A stretch of DNA of 64,000 bases, taken from Candidatus Poribacteria bacterium (GTDB taxonomy: Bacteria > Poribacteria > WGA-4E > PCPOR2b). The DNA lies in contig JAJEAL010000085.1 in NCBI GenBank assembly GCA_022822785.1, positions 1 to 64,000 on the forward strand. The letters run 5' to 3'. The notes under the pieces are model-generated. The model was not told the origin of the DNA. It worked only from the letters and a program-made list of their open reading frames with translations, and searched no databases. Below, in pieces: positions 7,601-15,238 of the stretch; position 1 is the stretch's first letter; each line of letters starts with the position of its first letter. The position numbers and the translations under genes are program-made.

Positions 7601-9329
7601 CGCCGTCGAGGTAGGTCCCGCTTTCGCCGCCCATAATTTCTGGGCCCTTGAACTTATCGATGGCTTGTTGGTAAGCACTCACAGCCTTTTGGAGCAGCGC
7701 TTCGTTGAAGACCGCGTCTGCATCGCCCTCACGATAGCCCTCCGGTTTGGAGGCTTCATAGTATGATCGCGCTTCCTGAAATTTTCCAATCAATTTGATT
7801 AAGTGGAATTTCGGGAAATCACGATAATCCCAAAGTTTAGCGTATTCCGCGGCGGCATCCTCATACTGCTTAAAGTCATTAAATTTCAGATCTGCAAACT
7901 TCAACTGCACTTCAGCCGCGAGCAGGTCAAGTTCGCTATCCATTCGGTTTTTATCAATAAATTCCCTAGCGACAGTTTCTAGCTCATCCTTTCGTCCAAG
8001 CGCATTCAACGCCCAGATAGCACCATAGAGTGCATGAGACGCAACGGGGTCTGCTGGGAACTCATCGACAGCTTTCTGATACCACATAAGTGCTTCTTCA
8101 TAGGACGCGTTTGCAGCATCTGTTTGACCATCATCCTTCAAGTCAGAAGCTAGCTTATAATTCGACTCCCCCATCTGATAGGTAACATAAGGGATAAAAT
8201 CGGTCTCTTCGGGATGTTCGTTCAGAACACGTTGGTATGCAGCAGCAGCTTCGGCCCAAGCGCTTGACTTGAAGTAGCTATCGGCAATACCAAGTTTCGC
8301 TTCACTAATAAAGTCGCATTCTGGATACTCCTCAAGCAGCACGTTGTATGATTCCACAGCGTTGGTGTAGTCTTGCTGCTCGTAGTAGGTGCGTCCAATA
8401 GTTACCTGAATTTCTGCTTGTAGGTCTCGATCGTCTGTATTCTGCAGAGCGAGTTCATAGTTGACGCGTGCATTGTCATAGTCTTTCTGTTTTGAATAGA
8501 TTGCACCCGTATCAAAATAGGCAGCGGTTACATAGCCACTCGTCGGGTGTTCCGTGATAAATTGGGTATATCTGCCAATTGCCTCTTCATCACGGGCAAG
8601 TTGATTCAAACAGAAGGCGGCTTTGTACATCGCCTCCGCCTGCAAGTCTACGAAAGTCTTAAATTCTTCGGTAGCCAGCTTATCAAATTCGGGGTAAGCC
8701 TGCTCGTAATTTTTTTCGTTGAGGAAGGACTGTGCAATTAGGTGTTGTGCATCATCTTTGAAATCTGAATTGGGAAATCCGTCGAGCACTTCTTTGTATG
8801 CTCGACGCGCTGCATCATATTTTTGCAGTTTATAGTTGAGCTGTCCAATTGCGTACCAAGCATTTTCGACAAACAGACTATTGGGGAAATTTTCAATTAA
8901 GGTGTGGAACTTAGGTTCAGCCAGTTCAAATTTCTCCTGTTTGTAAAGGACGTGTCCCCATAGGTAGGTTAATCCTTCTTGATGCTTCGGTACAGTGGCA
9001 TTCGGTGCAACCTTTTCAATCTGCTCGATTGCATTATCATAGTAGGTAATATCACCGCTCTGCTCAGCCCATTTTGAGTAGCTGACGGCGATTTTGTAAT
9101 TTGCCAGTGTATTGAAGTCTTTATCAATGACCTCAGTTTTTACACCCCATTTAACAGATTCTTCAAGACCTTCATTGTATTTTGCAATTGCCCCTTCGTA
9201 ATCATTTTGACTGTAGAGCTGTTCTGCTTCGTTATAAAGTCGTTCGACCTTTTTCGAGCTGCCTGCGGGCCAGAACAGAACGACAGCTAAAGCGACTCCG
9301 GCAAGGACGCCTAAAAGTCTCGGATTCAT
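4632..9329 (-). CDS. Giant membrane-anchored TPR protein
   Basis: This 1565-residue protein is almost entirely tetratricopeptide repeats. One N-terminal hydrophobic segment (about residues 5-22, LLGVLAGVALAVVLFWPAG) acts as an uncleaved anchor or signal. It is followed by dozens of roughly 34-residue helical pairs of the form A-x-x-x-Y-x-x-(I/V)-L-x-x-(F/Y)-P, of the YbgF/BamD-like kind, as in YDAARRAYKEVLDGFPNS. The C terminus ends in a run of glycines and a glutamate. Such proteins are extracytoplasmic scaffolds; the partner is unknown. AAGGAG stands six bases before the start. It lies downstream of an ECF sigma/anti-sigma pair on the same strand (200-base gap) and ends at a strong terminator, so it may belong to that regulon. 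Confidence 0.85.
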   Translation of the reverse strand: MNPRLLGVLAGVALAVVLFWPAGSSKKVERLYNEAEQLYSQNDYEGAIAKYNEGLEESVKWGVKTEVIDKDFNTLANYKIAVSYSKWAEQSGDITYYDNAIEQIEKVAPNATVPKHQEGLTYLWGHVLYKQEKFELAEPKFHTLIENFPNSLFVENAWYAIGQLNYKLQKYDAARRAYKEVLDGFPNSDFKDDAQHLIAQSFLNEKNYEQAYPEFDKLATEEFKTFVDLQAEAMYKAAFCLNQLARDEEAIGRYTQFITEHPTSGYVTAAYFDTGAIYSKQKDYDNARVNYELALQNTDDRDLQAEIQVTIGRTYYEQQDYTNAVESYNVLLEEYPECDFISEAKLGIADSYFKSSAWAEAAAAYQRVLNEHPEETDFIPYVTYQMGESNYKLASDLKDDGQTDAANASYEEALMWYQKAVDEFPADPVASHALYGAIWALNALGRKDELETVAREFIDKNRMDSELDLLAAEVQLKFADLKFNDFKQYEDAAAEYAKLWDYRDFPKFHLIKLIGKFQEARSYYEASKPEGYREGDADAVFNEALLQKAVSAYQQAIDKFKGPEIMGGESGTYLDGVEQGRYDDFPQRPMQVEACVMNQALSHEKLNAWGKARELYQAVLPGSDNYQRAQLLIAQSLVKEGKNSEAVAHYQSIMDGLDTDNRSLAEIKLADLLRSEERFAEAAAEYERVVAGNPTGEYADDAQYLVGLCYYRAAKAADDDAALLDKSVAAFEKAIADYADSPNAVESYYGLALAYRDMALAGNESVWPKVLEIADAAYEMHGSSDNTTIQKTLGHIDLVKATAIERQGLESEEEKAELIASLRRIVQNPGAPEDSRSRAQLKIGHLYYGDGNHEKALAEYQGFVQMFPNNELAKNALYQASVCYYQIGQKSTDEGAKQLAFQNAVSTAMQVTDSDPDADAAISAYYTIGLAKYALNDNNGAIAAFRQTTSYEGQTEDKARQDLISQAHTRLADLNTAVGDHAAAVREYQYVIQHTDDDDQKGRSYFSIAYAQDEHLKQYSDSLLNYQNAIQLSKDPLIRAQAYYRMGLIYQERLNDAENALKAYETLINQFGGESNASIQSMAADGGIRRSDLYVELGRMEEAIAQAIAARDAAQTTAQKVSAQYNLGFLYFDQARKLFSDKPGTDLQPYIDASRQAATTYVEAANMASADEIDDTISPFIQNALFSAGQIYYSLGTGIKLPDDLNSAVPVLKQFVEYADKGIFAVSSQADVAKNVQTVLGYLAPTYYELGRMQLGFDEGFSEKTVSFFEQSASVFMDLARRFPNAPEAPFWQYQAGEAYFAGQQFQNAIGEYTKVRNINPQHEQAAESLAAISTCYALLEKNTEDEADKEKWLAKVFEVNEVLAGNYPTSPFAAEAFLNIGNTYYNQGVLPDATEEDRIRFYTMAIEQYEKALAVPGINAESKENAELFLRDTKSALSADVYIQATANFDRAKVAPEDQQKEAVENAIAGFREIIKIYPTTKYADLSLVQIGEAYMLLAGENDEYYNDALDAFDGLWSKYSEVPPSDTQVNTALRYSQSQITTITEYMRSQNIPRRTGGGGGGE

Positions 9330-9409
9330 TAGATCTCCTTTCAGATAATAGTTAGAGGAGGTTGTTGTATTAAAATGCTCCCCTTACCCCAGTAGGGTTT
9401 CAAGTTAGG

Positions 9410-9427
9410 GAACGCGGATCCGCGTTC
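9410..9427. repeat. Perfect 18-base palindrome between anti-sigma and TPR genes
   Basis: GAACGCGGATCCGCGTTC is fully self-complementary. It lies about 80 bases before the TPR gene and 100 bases after the anti-sigma gene. With no loop and no T-run it is more likely a protein-binding site, or a hairpin that tunes expression between the two genes, than a terminator. Confidence 0.4.
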
Positions 9428-9528
9428 TGCACAGAAATCGTAGCATATTTTGGCAGGAAACACAAGCTTTTTGTTAAGCTACGGATAGAGGTTAGTTTTC
9501 TACTTTGTTTTTCTTTCAATTAACCTTA

Positions 9529-10500
9529 CTAAAGTTTGACAGAATCATAAACTTCCGTAATTGAGAAGCTGGGTAACGGTACATTCATCAACATCTCAAC
9601 GACACCGTTCAATGAGCGATTACCTCCCCACCCAATTTCCGCTGAGGTTGGCATAACCACAACCCCCAAAGGCTGTGAAAAACTCTCTTTCGCGGCAATT
9701 GGCTCAGGACTTGATAACTGTGCAACTGTCATCAGGTCGGGGGACCCATCATGGACGGTTATGGCTTTCAACGCATCGCTATCATTAATGGGACTGCTAT
9801 CACTGACAGGATCCGGCTGGTAACCCTCCCACCTTAACAGTTCTGCAAGTGATTCAGCAACCTCAATTTCTTTGTCTGAATTTTGCTTACCCTGAACAAC
9901 ATGTTCAGGAGGTGTCTGTGTGATTTCAACAAACCGCTCCCGGTTGCTGATCAGTGCTCTATTTCCGCCTTGGTTCAAGGAAGAGATTGGCTGGACGTTC
10001 AGGACATGCGACAAGTTTGCAGCATCAAAGCGATCTTGTTCTTGAGGTTGGAAGAATTGATCTGTAGATAGGCTAGCGAGCACCGCAAGCAGACTGACAA
10101 GTACAGCGAGCAGCTTCCACGCATAAGCGGGCTGCTGCTTAACCCAGCTCATAGGAAAGTCAATTAGCTTGCCGGACGCATAGATAGATTGATGTAGAAA
10201 CTCTTGGAATCGCCAAGTGATTGATTGTGCAAGCACGGTCGTCCTCCACCAGATAGGACGAGGACGCTCTTCAATTATCCGCTGCAGCTGCTCTCCAAAT
10301 TGATTGTAATAGCCTTCTGGAGGTTGTGGAGGGACATGAAGATGAAGCAGTGCCTTTATTCGCCTCAAAGATTCCAATTCGAGTTGACAATCCTGACAAA
10401 ATCGCAGATGTTCAGCAACGATCATGGTTTGCCGACCTGAAAGTGTATAGTCTATATAATCAGACAAACACCGCTGAATTGAACGACATTGAGGTTTCAT
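9529..10500 (-). CDS. Zinc-finger (zf-HC2) membrane anti-sigma factor
   Basis: This 323-residue protein has the layout of an ECF anti-sigma factor. An N-terminal anti-sigma zinc-finger region (residues 1-60) contains C-x-x-x-L-S-D-Y-I-D and the H-x-x-x-C-x-x-C motif (HLRFCQDC). A linker follows, then one transmembrane helix (LLAVLVSLLAVLASL, about residues 130-145), then an extracytoplasmic C-terminal half with no recognised fold. It would hold the adjacent sigma factor inactive at the membrane until a signal arrives. It starts 86 bases after the sigma gene, with GAGGA before the ATG, which supports an operon. The strongly divergent outer domain should be the sensor. Confidence 0.85.
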   Translation of the reverse strand: MKPQCRSIQRCLSDYIDYTLSGRQTMIVAEHLRFCQDCQLELESLRRIKALLHLHVPPQPPEGYYNQFGEQLQRIIEERPRPIWWRTTVLAQSITWRFQEFLHQSIYASGKLIDFPMSWVKQQPAYAWKLLAVLVSLLAVLASLSTDQFFQPQEQDRFDAANLSHVLNVQPISSLNQGGNRALISNRERFVEITQTPPEHVVQGKQNSDKEIEVAESLAELLRWEGYQPDPVSDSSPINDSDALKAITVHDGSPDLMTVAQLSSPEPIAAKESFSQPLGVVVMPTSAEIGWGGNRSLNGVVEMLMNVPLPSFSITEVYDSVKL

Positions 10501-10586
10501 GTTTTCCTCATTAGGTTTTTATCGCTGCTAGGATAGACCACGTAACAACATGAATATCTGTTGTGTGGTTCCAGTCACTTTATGTG

Positions 10587-11174
10587 CTAGGGGAAATCTG
10601 TTGCGTCTATATAGGGTTTCAACAGATCTTTCAATTTTTGTTTTGCATAATGCAAGCGGGAACGGACGGTTCCTTCGGAACAGTTGAGAATCGAAGCGAT
10701 TTCTGGGTGTGTTAAGCCTTCAAACTCGTGAAGGATAACAACGGTTCTTTGCTTAAGAGGCAAGCTGTTGACCGCTTGGGTAACCCATCTTTGTCGCTCT
10801 TTTCTTTCAGCGTTCAAGTGAGGGTTGTTTGTCAGATCTGCAGTTCGCCTCAGATCTGGATGAATCTCCATTTCATTAGTGGCTGAAAGCGAGGATTCAC
10901 GACGCCGGTCTCGACGCTTGACGAGATTTGTAGCATGGTTAACAACAATACGGTAAAGCCATGTCTCAAAGGCAGCATCTTTACGAAAGCTGTGAATAGA
11001 TTCATACACTTTCAGAAACGTATCTTGCATGACATCATTTGCGTCTTCATGGTTTTTTGTAATCTGCACGGCAACCCGATAAACGAGCCGTTTGTACTTT
11101 TCAACCAGAATCGCTAATGCTGTCATGTCCCCTTCACGGAGTTCATCAATGAGCAACGTTTCGATCCGTTCCAC
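10587..11174 (-). CDS. ECF-type RNA polymerase sigma factor
   Basis: This is a 195-residue group-4 sigma factor. Region 2 (about residues 20-90) has EDANDVMQDTFLKVY and the AFETWLYRIVVNHA stretch typical of promoter melting and -10 recognition. Region 4 (about 135-185) has LPLKQRTVVILHEFEGLTHPE and a helix-turn-helix ending GTVRSRLHYAKQKLK. The length and the absence of a region-3 domain match the RpoE-like ECF class. The start is GTG at 11174 with AAGGAG eight bases upstream; an ATG nearby is out of frame. The next gene is its likely anti-sigma factor. An upstream GAAC…GTC pair (11214-11240) could be its own autoregulated promoter. Confidence 0.95.
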   Translation of the reverse strand: MERIETLLIDELREGDMTALAILVEKYKRLVYRVAVQITKNHEDANDVMQDTFLKVYESIHSFRKDAAFETWLYRIVVNHATNLVKRRDRRRESSLSATNEMEIHPDLRRTADLTNNPHLNAERKERQRWVTQAVNSLPLKQRTVVILHEFEGLTHPEIASILNCSEGTVRSRLHYAKQKLKDLLKPYIDATDFP

Positions 11175-11213
11175 AGCATTTTCTCCTTAGATTTTGCTGC
11201 CCTCGATTCTTTT

Positions 11214-11240
11214 AGACAACTCAGCTTCAAGAACCGTTCA
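11214..11240 (-). promoter_or_regulatory. Candidate ECF-type autoregulatory promoter
   Basis: Reading the minus strand, GAAC (11239-11236) is followed after 18 bases by GTCTAA (11217-11212). This resembles the AAC/GTC pattern that many ECF sigma factors recognise, and it lies about 40 bases before the GTG start of the sigma gene. The match is short and unproven. Confidence 0.3.
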
Positions 11241-11372
11241 AAAATTTTAATCTTTTACAAAAAGCCGGATTGAATAAGTGTTATTTTATCAGATTTTGTG
11301 CTTCTTGTAAAGCCTTTGGTAGTGATTTTTGCTTACAAACTAGTTTGTATAGCGCGTTGGGAATTTGTAACC

Positions 11373-11410
11373 AAAAAAGGGCAACGTGTCTATGACACGT
11401 TGCCCTTTTT
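11373..11410. terminator. Strong bidirectional terminator
   Basis: GGGCAACGTGTC and GACACGTTGCCC form a perfect 12-base stem around a TAT loop, flanked by A6 on one side and T5 on the other. It can end the lipoprotein gene on the minus strand. A transcript entering from the opposite side would also be stopped. Confidence 0.9.
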
Positions 11411-11439
11411 CAAACATCGCAGTAAACAAAACAGTTTGC

Positions 11440-12171
11440 TTACTCTTTGGGTTTGGTAACGAAGGTAATCGATACTGTAGTTGCATTACCGGCGCCATCT
11501 GTGACATCAATTTCAACCTTGTAGGTTGTCTCGTTGGCGATTTCCTGTCCTGCAACTGCGGTCAACGTTGCGGTCTGACCACCCACGTTTGCAATCCAAT
11601 TGAGGTCAGCACCCGCTTCGTCGGTCAGCATAATGCTTCCGGTAATGGCTTCGTCGAAATCAAACCGGAAACCAGCGGCATTGATTGCGGCAGGATCAAC
11701 ATCTGCATCGCCATCAGCTACCGTACCATTCGTAATTGAGGGAGCGGTCACATCTGGGTCAGAAACGGTATACGGACCGACCGCTTGAGAACCGCTGGAG
11801 CCGTCACGGTTTGTCCATCCAACGTTCAGGGTTGCAGACCCTTCCGCCAAGGCGGGAGACGCTGTCCAGTTGAGTCCGGATCCGTCTGCTGCGGTGCCAT
11901 TGACTGTCGCCGCGGTAACGCCCTGATCAAACGTCAGCGAGAACACCTGGTTTGACGGAACTGTAGCACCAGCGGCTGGATCTACCGTAACCATTGTCGC
12001 CGGAGGTGGACCTTCTTCTTCGGCAGCTGCATCATCATCATCATCATTTGCTGCTGCGTCATCATCATTATTGCCATCGCCACCACAACCGGTGACCATA
12101 AAGGCAACAAACATGATGGATATTATAAGGGCTAATACGCCCCAGAATTTGTGCTGCGTGAGTTGATACAT
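11440..12171 (-). CDS. Acidic lipoprotein with Ig-like (Big_5-type) domains
   Basis: This is a 243-residue secreted protein. A hydrophobic signal (about residues 7-26) ends in the lipobox VTGC, so it should be lipidated and anchored to a membrane. A linker made of D, N, A and E runs follows. Then come two Ig-like units of the SbsA/Big_5 kind, marked by VDPAAGATVPSNQVFSLTF and the DETTYKVEI-type strand (here ANETTYKVEI) near the C terminus. Such domains act as spacers or adhesion modules. The ATG at 12171 is taken because GGAG is too close to the alternative at 12180. It has an unusually long upstream region and ends at a perfect terminator, so it is monocistronic. Confidence 0.8.
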   Translation of the reverse strand: MYQLTQHKFWGVLALIISIMFVAFMVTGCGGDGNNDDDAAANDDDDDAAAEEEGPPPATMVTVDPAAGATVPSNQVFSLTFDQGVTAATVNGTAADGSGLNWTASPALAEGSATLNVGWTNRDGSSGSQAVGPYTVSDPDVTAPSITNGTVADGDADVDPAAINAAGFRFDFDEAITGSIMLTDEAGADLNWIANVGGQTATLTAVAGQEIANETTYKVEIDVTDGAGNATTVSITFVTKPKE

Positions 12172-12201
12172 TTGTTTCATGTCTCCTATTGTTTGCCGCA
12201 A

Positions 12202-12605
12202 CTCGTTTTTGTATACTAAGGTTTATGAATGCTACTGTCCTATGAACTTTTCGTAACCCTCGTTTATGTGAAAGTCCCTCAAGTCCAATTGACGACTTCG
12301 TTCTGGCAAGGGCGAGTTGCGACTAAAAAATAATAACTTGCTTCCAACGAAGCTAGACATCCAAGGCATTCATAAAATGGTCATTTTGACCTTTGCGTTT
12401 CTTATCGCGGCGACCTTCTAATGCTTTCGGAAAGCTCTCCGCGTGTGGCCACAACGCAGGCTAAACGTTGTATGTTCATTTAGCCTATCAAACTTTGTGA
12501 TTTTTGTAAAGAAAAATCTTCACATTTTTTTACAAATTTTGATTGCTAAATGTTTGATGAGCGATATTCTACCAAACTTTGCAAAAAAAGTAAAGTGAAA
12601 AAAAC
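12202..12605. other. Long leader region upstream of the lipoprotein gene
   Basis: About 400 bases hold no ORF. The right half (12480-12605) is very A/T-rich and may carry the promoter. The remainder would form a long minus-strand leader for the lipoprotein. It contains several short GC-rich self-complementary stretches, but I cannot match it to a known riboswitch. Confidence 0.35.
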
Positions 12606-12611
12606 GAAAAA

Positions 12612-12905
12612 AGTTGACATACTCCCAAAGCTAAAGCATTGGGATTCTTAATGAGTCCCAGCTTCAACAGTGGAATTGCGCTATCAACAGCACAGTCCCG
12701 ATTCATCGGGATCTTACGGTGCCTAAATTCGGGAAATTCGCTTGGAGAATCCGGTTTCCTAGGCCGATGTTTATACCCCAGCGGGATACCAAGTTAGGCA
12801 ATATAGATTGGCGTATTCCATGAAAATGGAAGCAGATTTTCGTAAGAAGTACAAGTTTTTATTACAAAGATAGAAGGTAGCAGCCTATAGAACGTCTTAA
12901 AATAT
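12612..12905 (-). mobile_element. Decayed IS200/IS605-like end (tnpB-less remnant)
   Basis: The left edge at 12612 reads AGTTGACATACTCCC followed by a hairpin with a CTAAAG loop and GGGATTCTT. On the minus strand this looks like the right end of IS200/IS605-family elements, where a CTTTAG-loop hairpin precedes GTCAAC. To its right, about 290 bases read on the minus strand as a broken basic peptide and omega-RNA-like GC-rich stretches, but no TnpA or TnpB domain is left. The end point at 12905 is approximate. It is a judgement by pattern; another small inverted-repeat element cannot be excluded. Confidence 0.4.
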
Positions 12906-12952
12906 TGAGTAAATCGTTTTGTTTGCTTTTTAGCGGTTGAATCCTTCCATTT

Positions 12953-13891
12953 CTAGAACAGGTTCATCTGTTCTCCTGTGAGATGAGCCGATTGAATTTT
13001 TTCTAGACGATTGGGGTCCGATAACACATCAACGACCTTACCCAGTTGATTCGGCGAAATAGGGTAAGCTCCCTGCTGAATAAGTTTACGTGGGCCCTCA
13101 CTGAATCGAGAGTGCTTATCCCAGTTACAGGCAAACACGAGACGCCCTTGTTCCAAAGCGAAACCCGCTGCGCGAATTGCTCCCCCGTTTGCTATCGATT
13201 CAATAACAATTGTTGCCATTGACAATCCACTGATAATCCGATTTCGCAGGATAAGATTAGCGGGTGTTGGTCGCGTCGTAAAGGGGTGCTCGGAGAAAAG
13301 TGCGCCATTTTCACAGATCTGATCGGCAAGGCCCCGATTTTCGTTCGGATAGATTGACAGCAGATCGCCGCCCACAACGCCAACGGTTGCACCATCGGCG
13401 GATAATGCCCCTAGGTGTGCAGAGGTATCAATCCCCTTGGCAAGTCCACTAACGATGGTCAACCCCGATTGAACAAGGCGTGTTGAAAGTTCGAGTGTTG
13501 CCAAGATTCCCGGCTCTGTGGGAGCTGTTGTACCGACAATAGCGACAGCTTGCTTGCTAATTTGAGATAGATTGCCTTTTTTACAAAGGATTGCTGGAGC
13601 ATTTGAGATTTCTTTGAGCTGCGTCGGGTAGGCTTCCTCTTCAACACAGAGAATGTCAATACCACGACTTTTGAACCACTTGATGTGGCGGCGGAATTCA
13701 GGAACCCGCATCCTTGCTTTTAAGATCCGCGATGCCAACAGCGGGTTAAAGAGTGGGATTCGCGCAATCTCGGACAGCTCTGCATCAAAGACAGCTTCGA
13801 TTGTTCCAAAACGATTGAGCAAACGCTTAATTCGCATTGGTCCGACACCGTCAACTGACGCGAGCGCGAACCAGAATTCTTGTCCGGACAT
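12953..13891 (-). CDS. dprA: DNA processing protein DprA (Smf)
   Basis: DprA loads RecA on incoming single-stranded DNA during natural transformation. The 312-residue product has an N-terminal SAM/helix-hairpin-like part (VDGVGPMRIKRLL). A Rossmann-type DNA_processg_A domain follows, with TIVSGLAKGIDTSAHLGAL, YPNENRGLA, the R-N-R-I-I-S-G-L-S motif and EQGRLVFACN. The first motif, usually V-G-(S/T)-R, is VGTTAPTEPG here. The C-terminal winged helix of longer DprA proteins is reduced or missing. The Shine-Dalgarno sequence is weak. No other competence gene is in the window. Confidence 0.92.
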   Translation of the reverse strand: MSGQEFWFALASVDGVGPMRIKRLLNRFGTIEAVFDAELSEIARIPLFNPLLASRILKARMRVPEFRRHIKWFKSRGIDILCVEEEAYPTQLKEISNAPAILCKKGNLSQISKQAVAIVGTTAPTEPGILATLELSTRLVQSGLTIVSGLAKGIDTSAHLGALSADGATVGVVGGDLLSIYPNENRGLADQICENGALFSEHPFTTRPTPANLILRNRIISGLSMATIVIESIANGGAIRAAGFALEQGRLVFACNWDKHSRFSEGPRKLIQQGAYPISPNQLGKVVDVLSDPNRLEKIQSAHLTGEQMNLF

Positions 13892-14005
13892 AGTTCATTG
13901 CCAGCCTTAGTGTCCTTCTTTCAATCATGCAACAGAACCTGAAGGCACACAATATCAGCATTAAAGCGCACAAACTTCCTCATATTTTAGGCTAGAAATT
14001 GTTAC

Positions 14006-15232
14006 TTAATACACATAACGGCGTGCCAGAATAACAGCGTGCATCTGGTGCTGAGCAACATCGATTCGCAAAGGGGATTCACGGGGATGGTTTTGTACAC
14101 CGCCGATTGCCAGCGGATTATCCGTCGGATGGCCACGGATAAACCTGTTCATCAGTGGGCTGCCAACCTGCCAAGAGGTTAATTTCTTTAATCCAATCTC
14201 AATAACACGACCGAATTTTTCTATATGCTTGGTATCGTTACGCTGCACAGCAACTTCATAGGCATGGACAATCCCTTCATACGCATAGGCGGTGTTACGC
14301 CTTCGGCCTAGGGTTTTATGAACGTCAATCATCCAATTGGCAAGGTCAATGACGTAATCACCGTACTTTTCCGTATCGTGCCAACCAGAGGTAGCAATCT
14401 CAAAGAAAACCATTGAACTCCACTGATAATATCCCTTCGTTATAGGCGAATCTGGATCTTCTTGAAGGGCTTCTTGGATATTGTGTCGATAACCGGCATC
14501 GGCAGAAGCAATAATAATGGATTGCAAATCTTCACGTCCCATATACTTCGCAGCTTTAATTAGTGCAAGTAGAGATTCACCATCAAAGTAGGAAGAGGGC
14601 TGTCCATAGGGGTGTCCGCTGGAGATGCTGTAGCTTTTATGCCAAAGCCCTGCCTTCGGTTCCGTCTGTATACGTGCCCTAATGAGAAACCGAAGGTACT
14701 CTTCGAGCAGTTGTCGATAGTTTTGGAATTTTTCCTCGGAGATATGGTTTTTGGCAGCACGTAGGTAATCAATGTGAGAGAGTGCACAAAGTGCGACAGT
14801 CCCCATGCGTCCGGCTTTTTCCCCCGGATACGCTACATAGCGGTGCCCATCAGGAGTAAGTTTTGAGTTTCGAGCGAAGAAATCCATCGCTTTCTCAACA
14901 GCTGCACCGACCTCTGGATTCGGTGAATCGTGATATATCGTTGCCAATCCCCACATCGCTCCAGCTTGTCGCACCTGATTGTCACCGGGATCGTAAGCCT
15001 TTTCAACCCAATCGTAGATGTAGGTAAAATTGCCCTCTGGCTTTTGGTGATTGAGCAGAAACTGTGTTCCCAGCTCAAGCGAACGGTCGAGGATTGCCCG
15101 GTTCAGCGGCTCTGTTCGCTGAAAATCGCAAGAGAGTAGCAGCACAAAAGAGATTGTGATACTTAGAATCAAGGCGGTATAGCCTGATATTTTTTTCGTT
15201 TTCGTGGCTGAATCTGTACTGTTTTTGTTCAT
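14006..15232 (-). CDS. Lipoprotein with alpha/alpha-toroid domain
   Basis: This 408-residue protein has a signal segment (TALILSITISFVLLLSC), with cysteine about residue 35 as probable lipidation site. The rest is helical repeats typical of alpha/alpha-toroid enzymes such as unsaturated glucuronyl hydrolases, epimerases or lyases. The motif NFTYIYDWVEKAYDPGDNQ-V-R-Q-A-G is shared with its upstream neighbour (RFRYWYDPVTDKF…NFLRQAG), so the two are paralogues. Function is unknown; polysaccharide modification at the cell envelope is a reasonable guess. AGGA in front of its ATG overlaps the stop codon of the neighbour (six-base gap), implying translational coupling. Confidence 0.7.
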   Translation of the reverse strand: MNKNSTDSATKTKKISGYTALILSITISFVLLLSCDFQRTEPLNRAILDRSLELGTQFLLNHQKPEGNFTYIYDWVEKAYDPGDNQVRQAGAMWGLATIYHDSPNPEVGAAVEKAMDFFARNSKLTPDGHRYVAYPGEKAGRMGTVALCALSHIDYLRAAKNHISEEKFQNYRQLLEEYLRFLIRARIQTEPKAGLWHKSYSISSGHPYGQPSSYFDGESLLALIKAAKYMGREDLQSIIIASADAGYRHNIQEALQEDPDSPITKGYYQWSSMVFFEIATSGWHDTEKYGDYVIDLANWMIDVHKTLGRRRNTAYAYEGIVHAYEVAVQRNDTKHIEKFGRVIEIGLKKLTSWQVGSPLMNRFIRGHPTDNPLAIGGVQNHPRESPLRIDVAQHQMHAVILARRYVY

Positions 15233-15238
15233 AACATC

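Noticed and set aside
12202-12480. Riboswitch (c-di-GMP type) upstream of the lipoprotein gene
   Set aside because: An ACGCAAAG word on the minus strand recalls the GEMM core, but the required partner loops and stems are not found.
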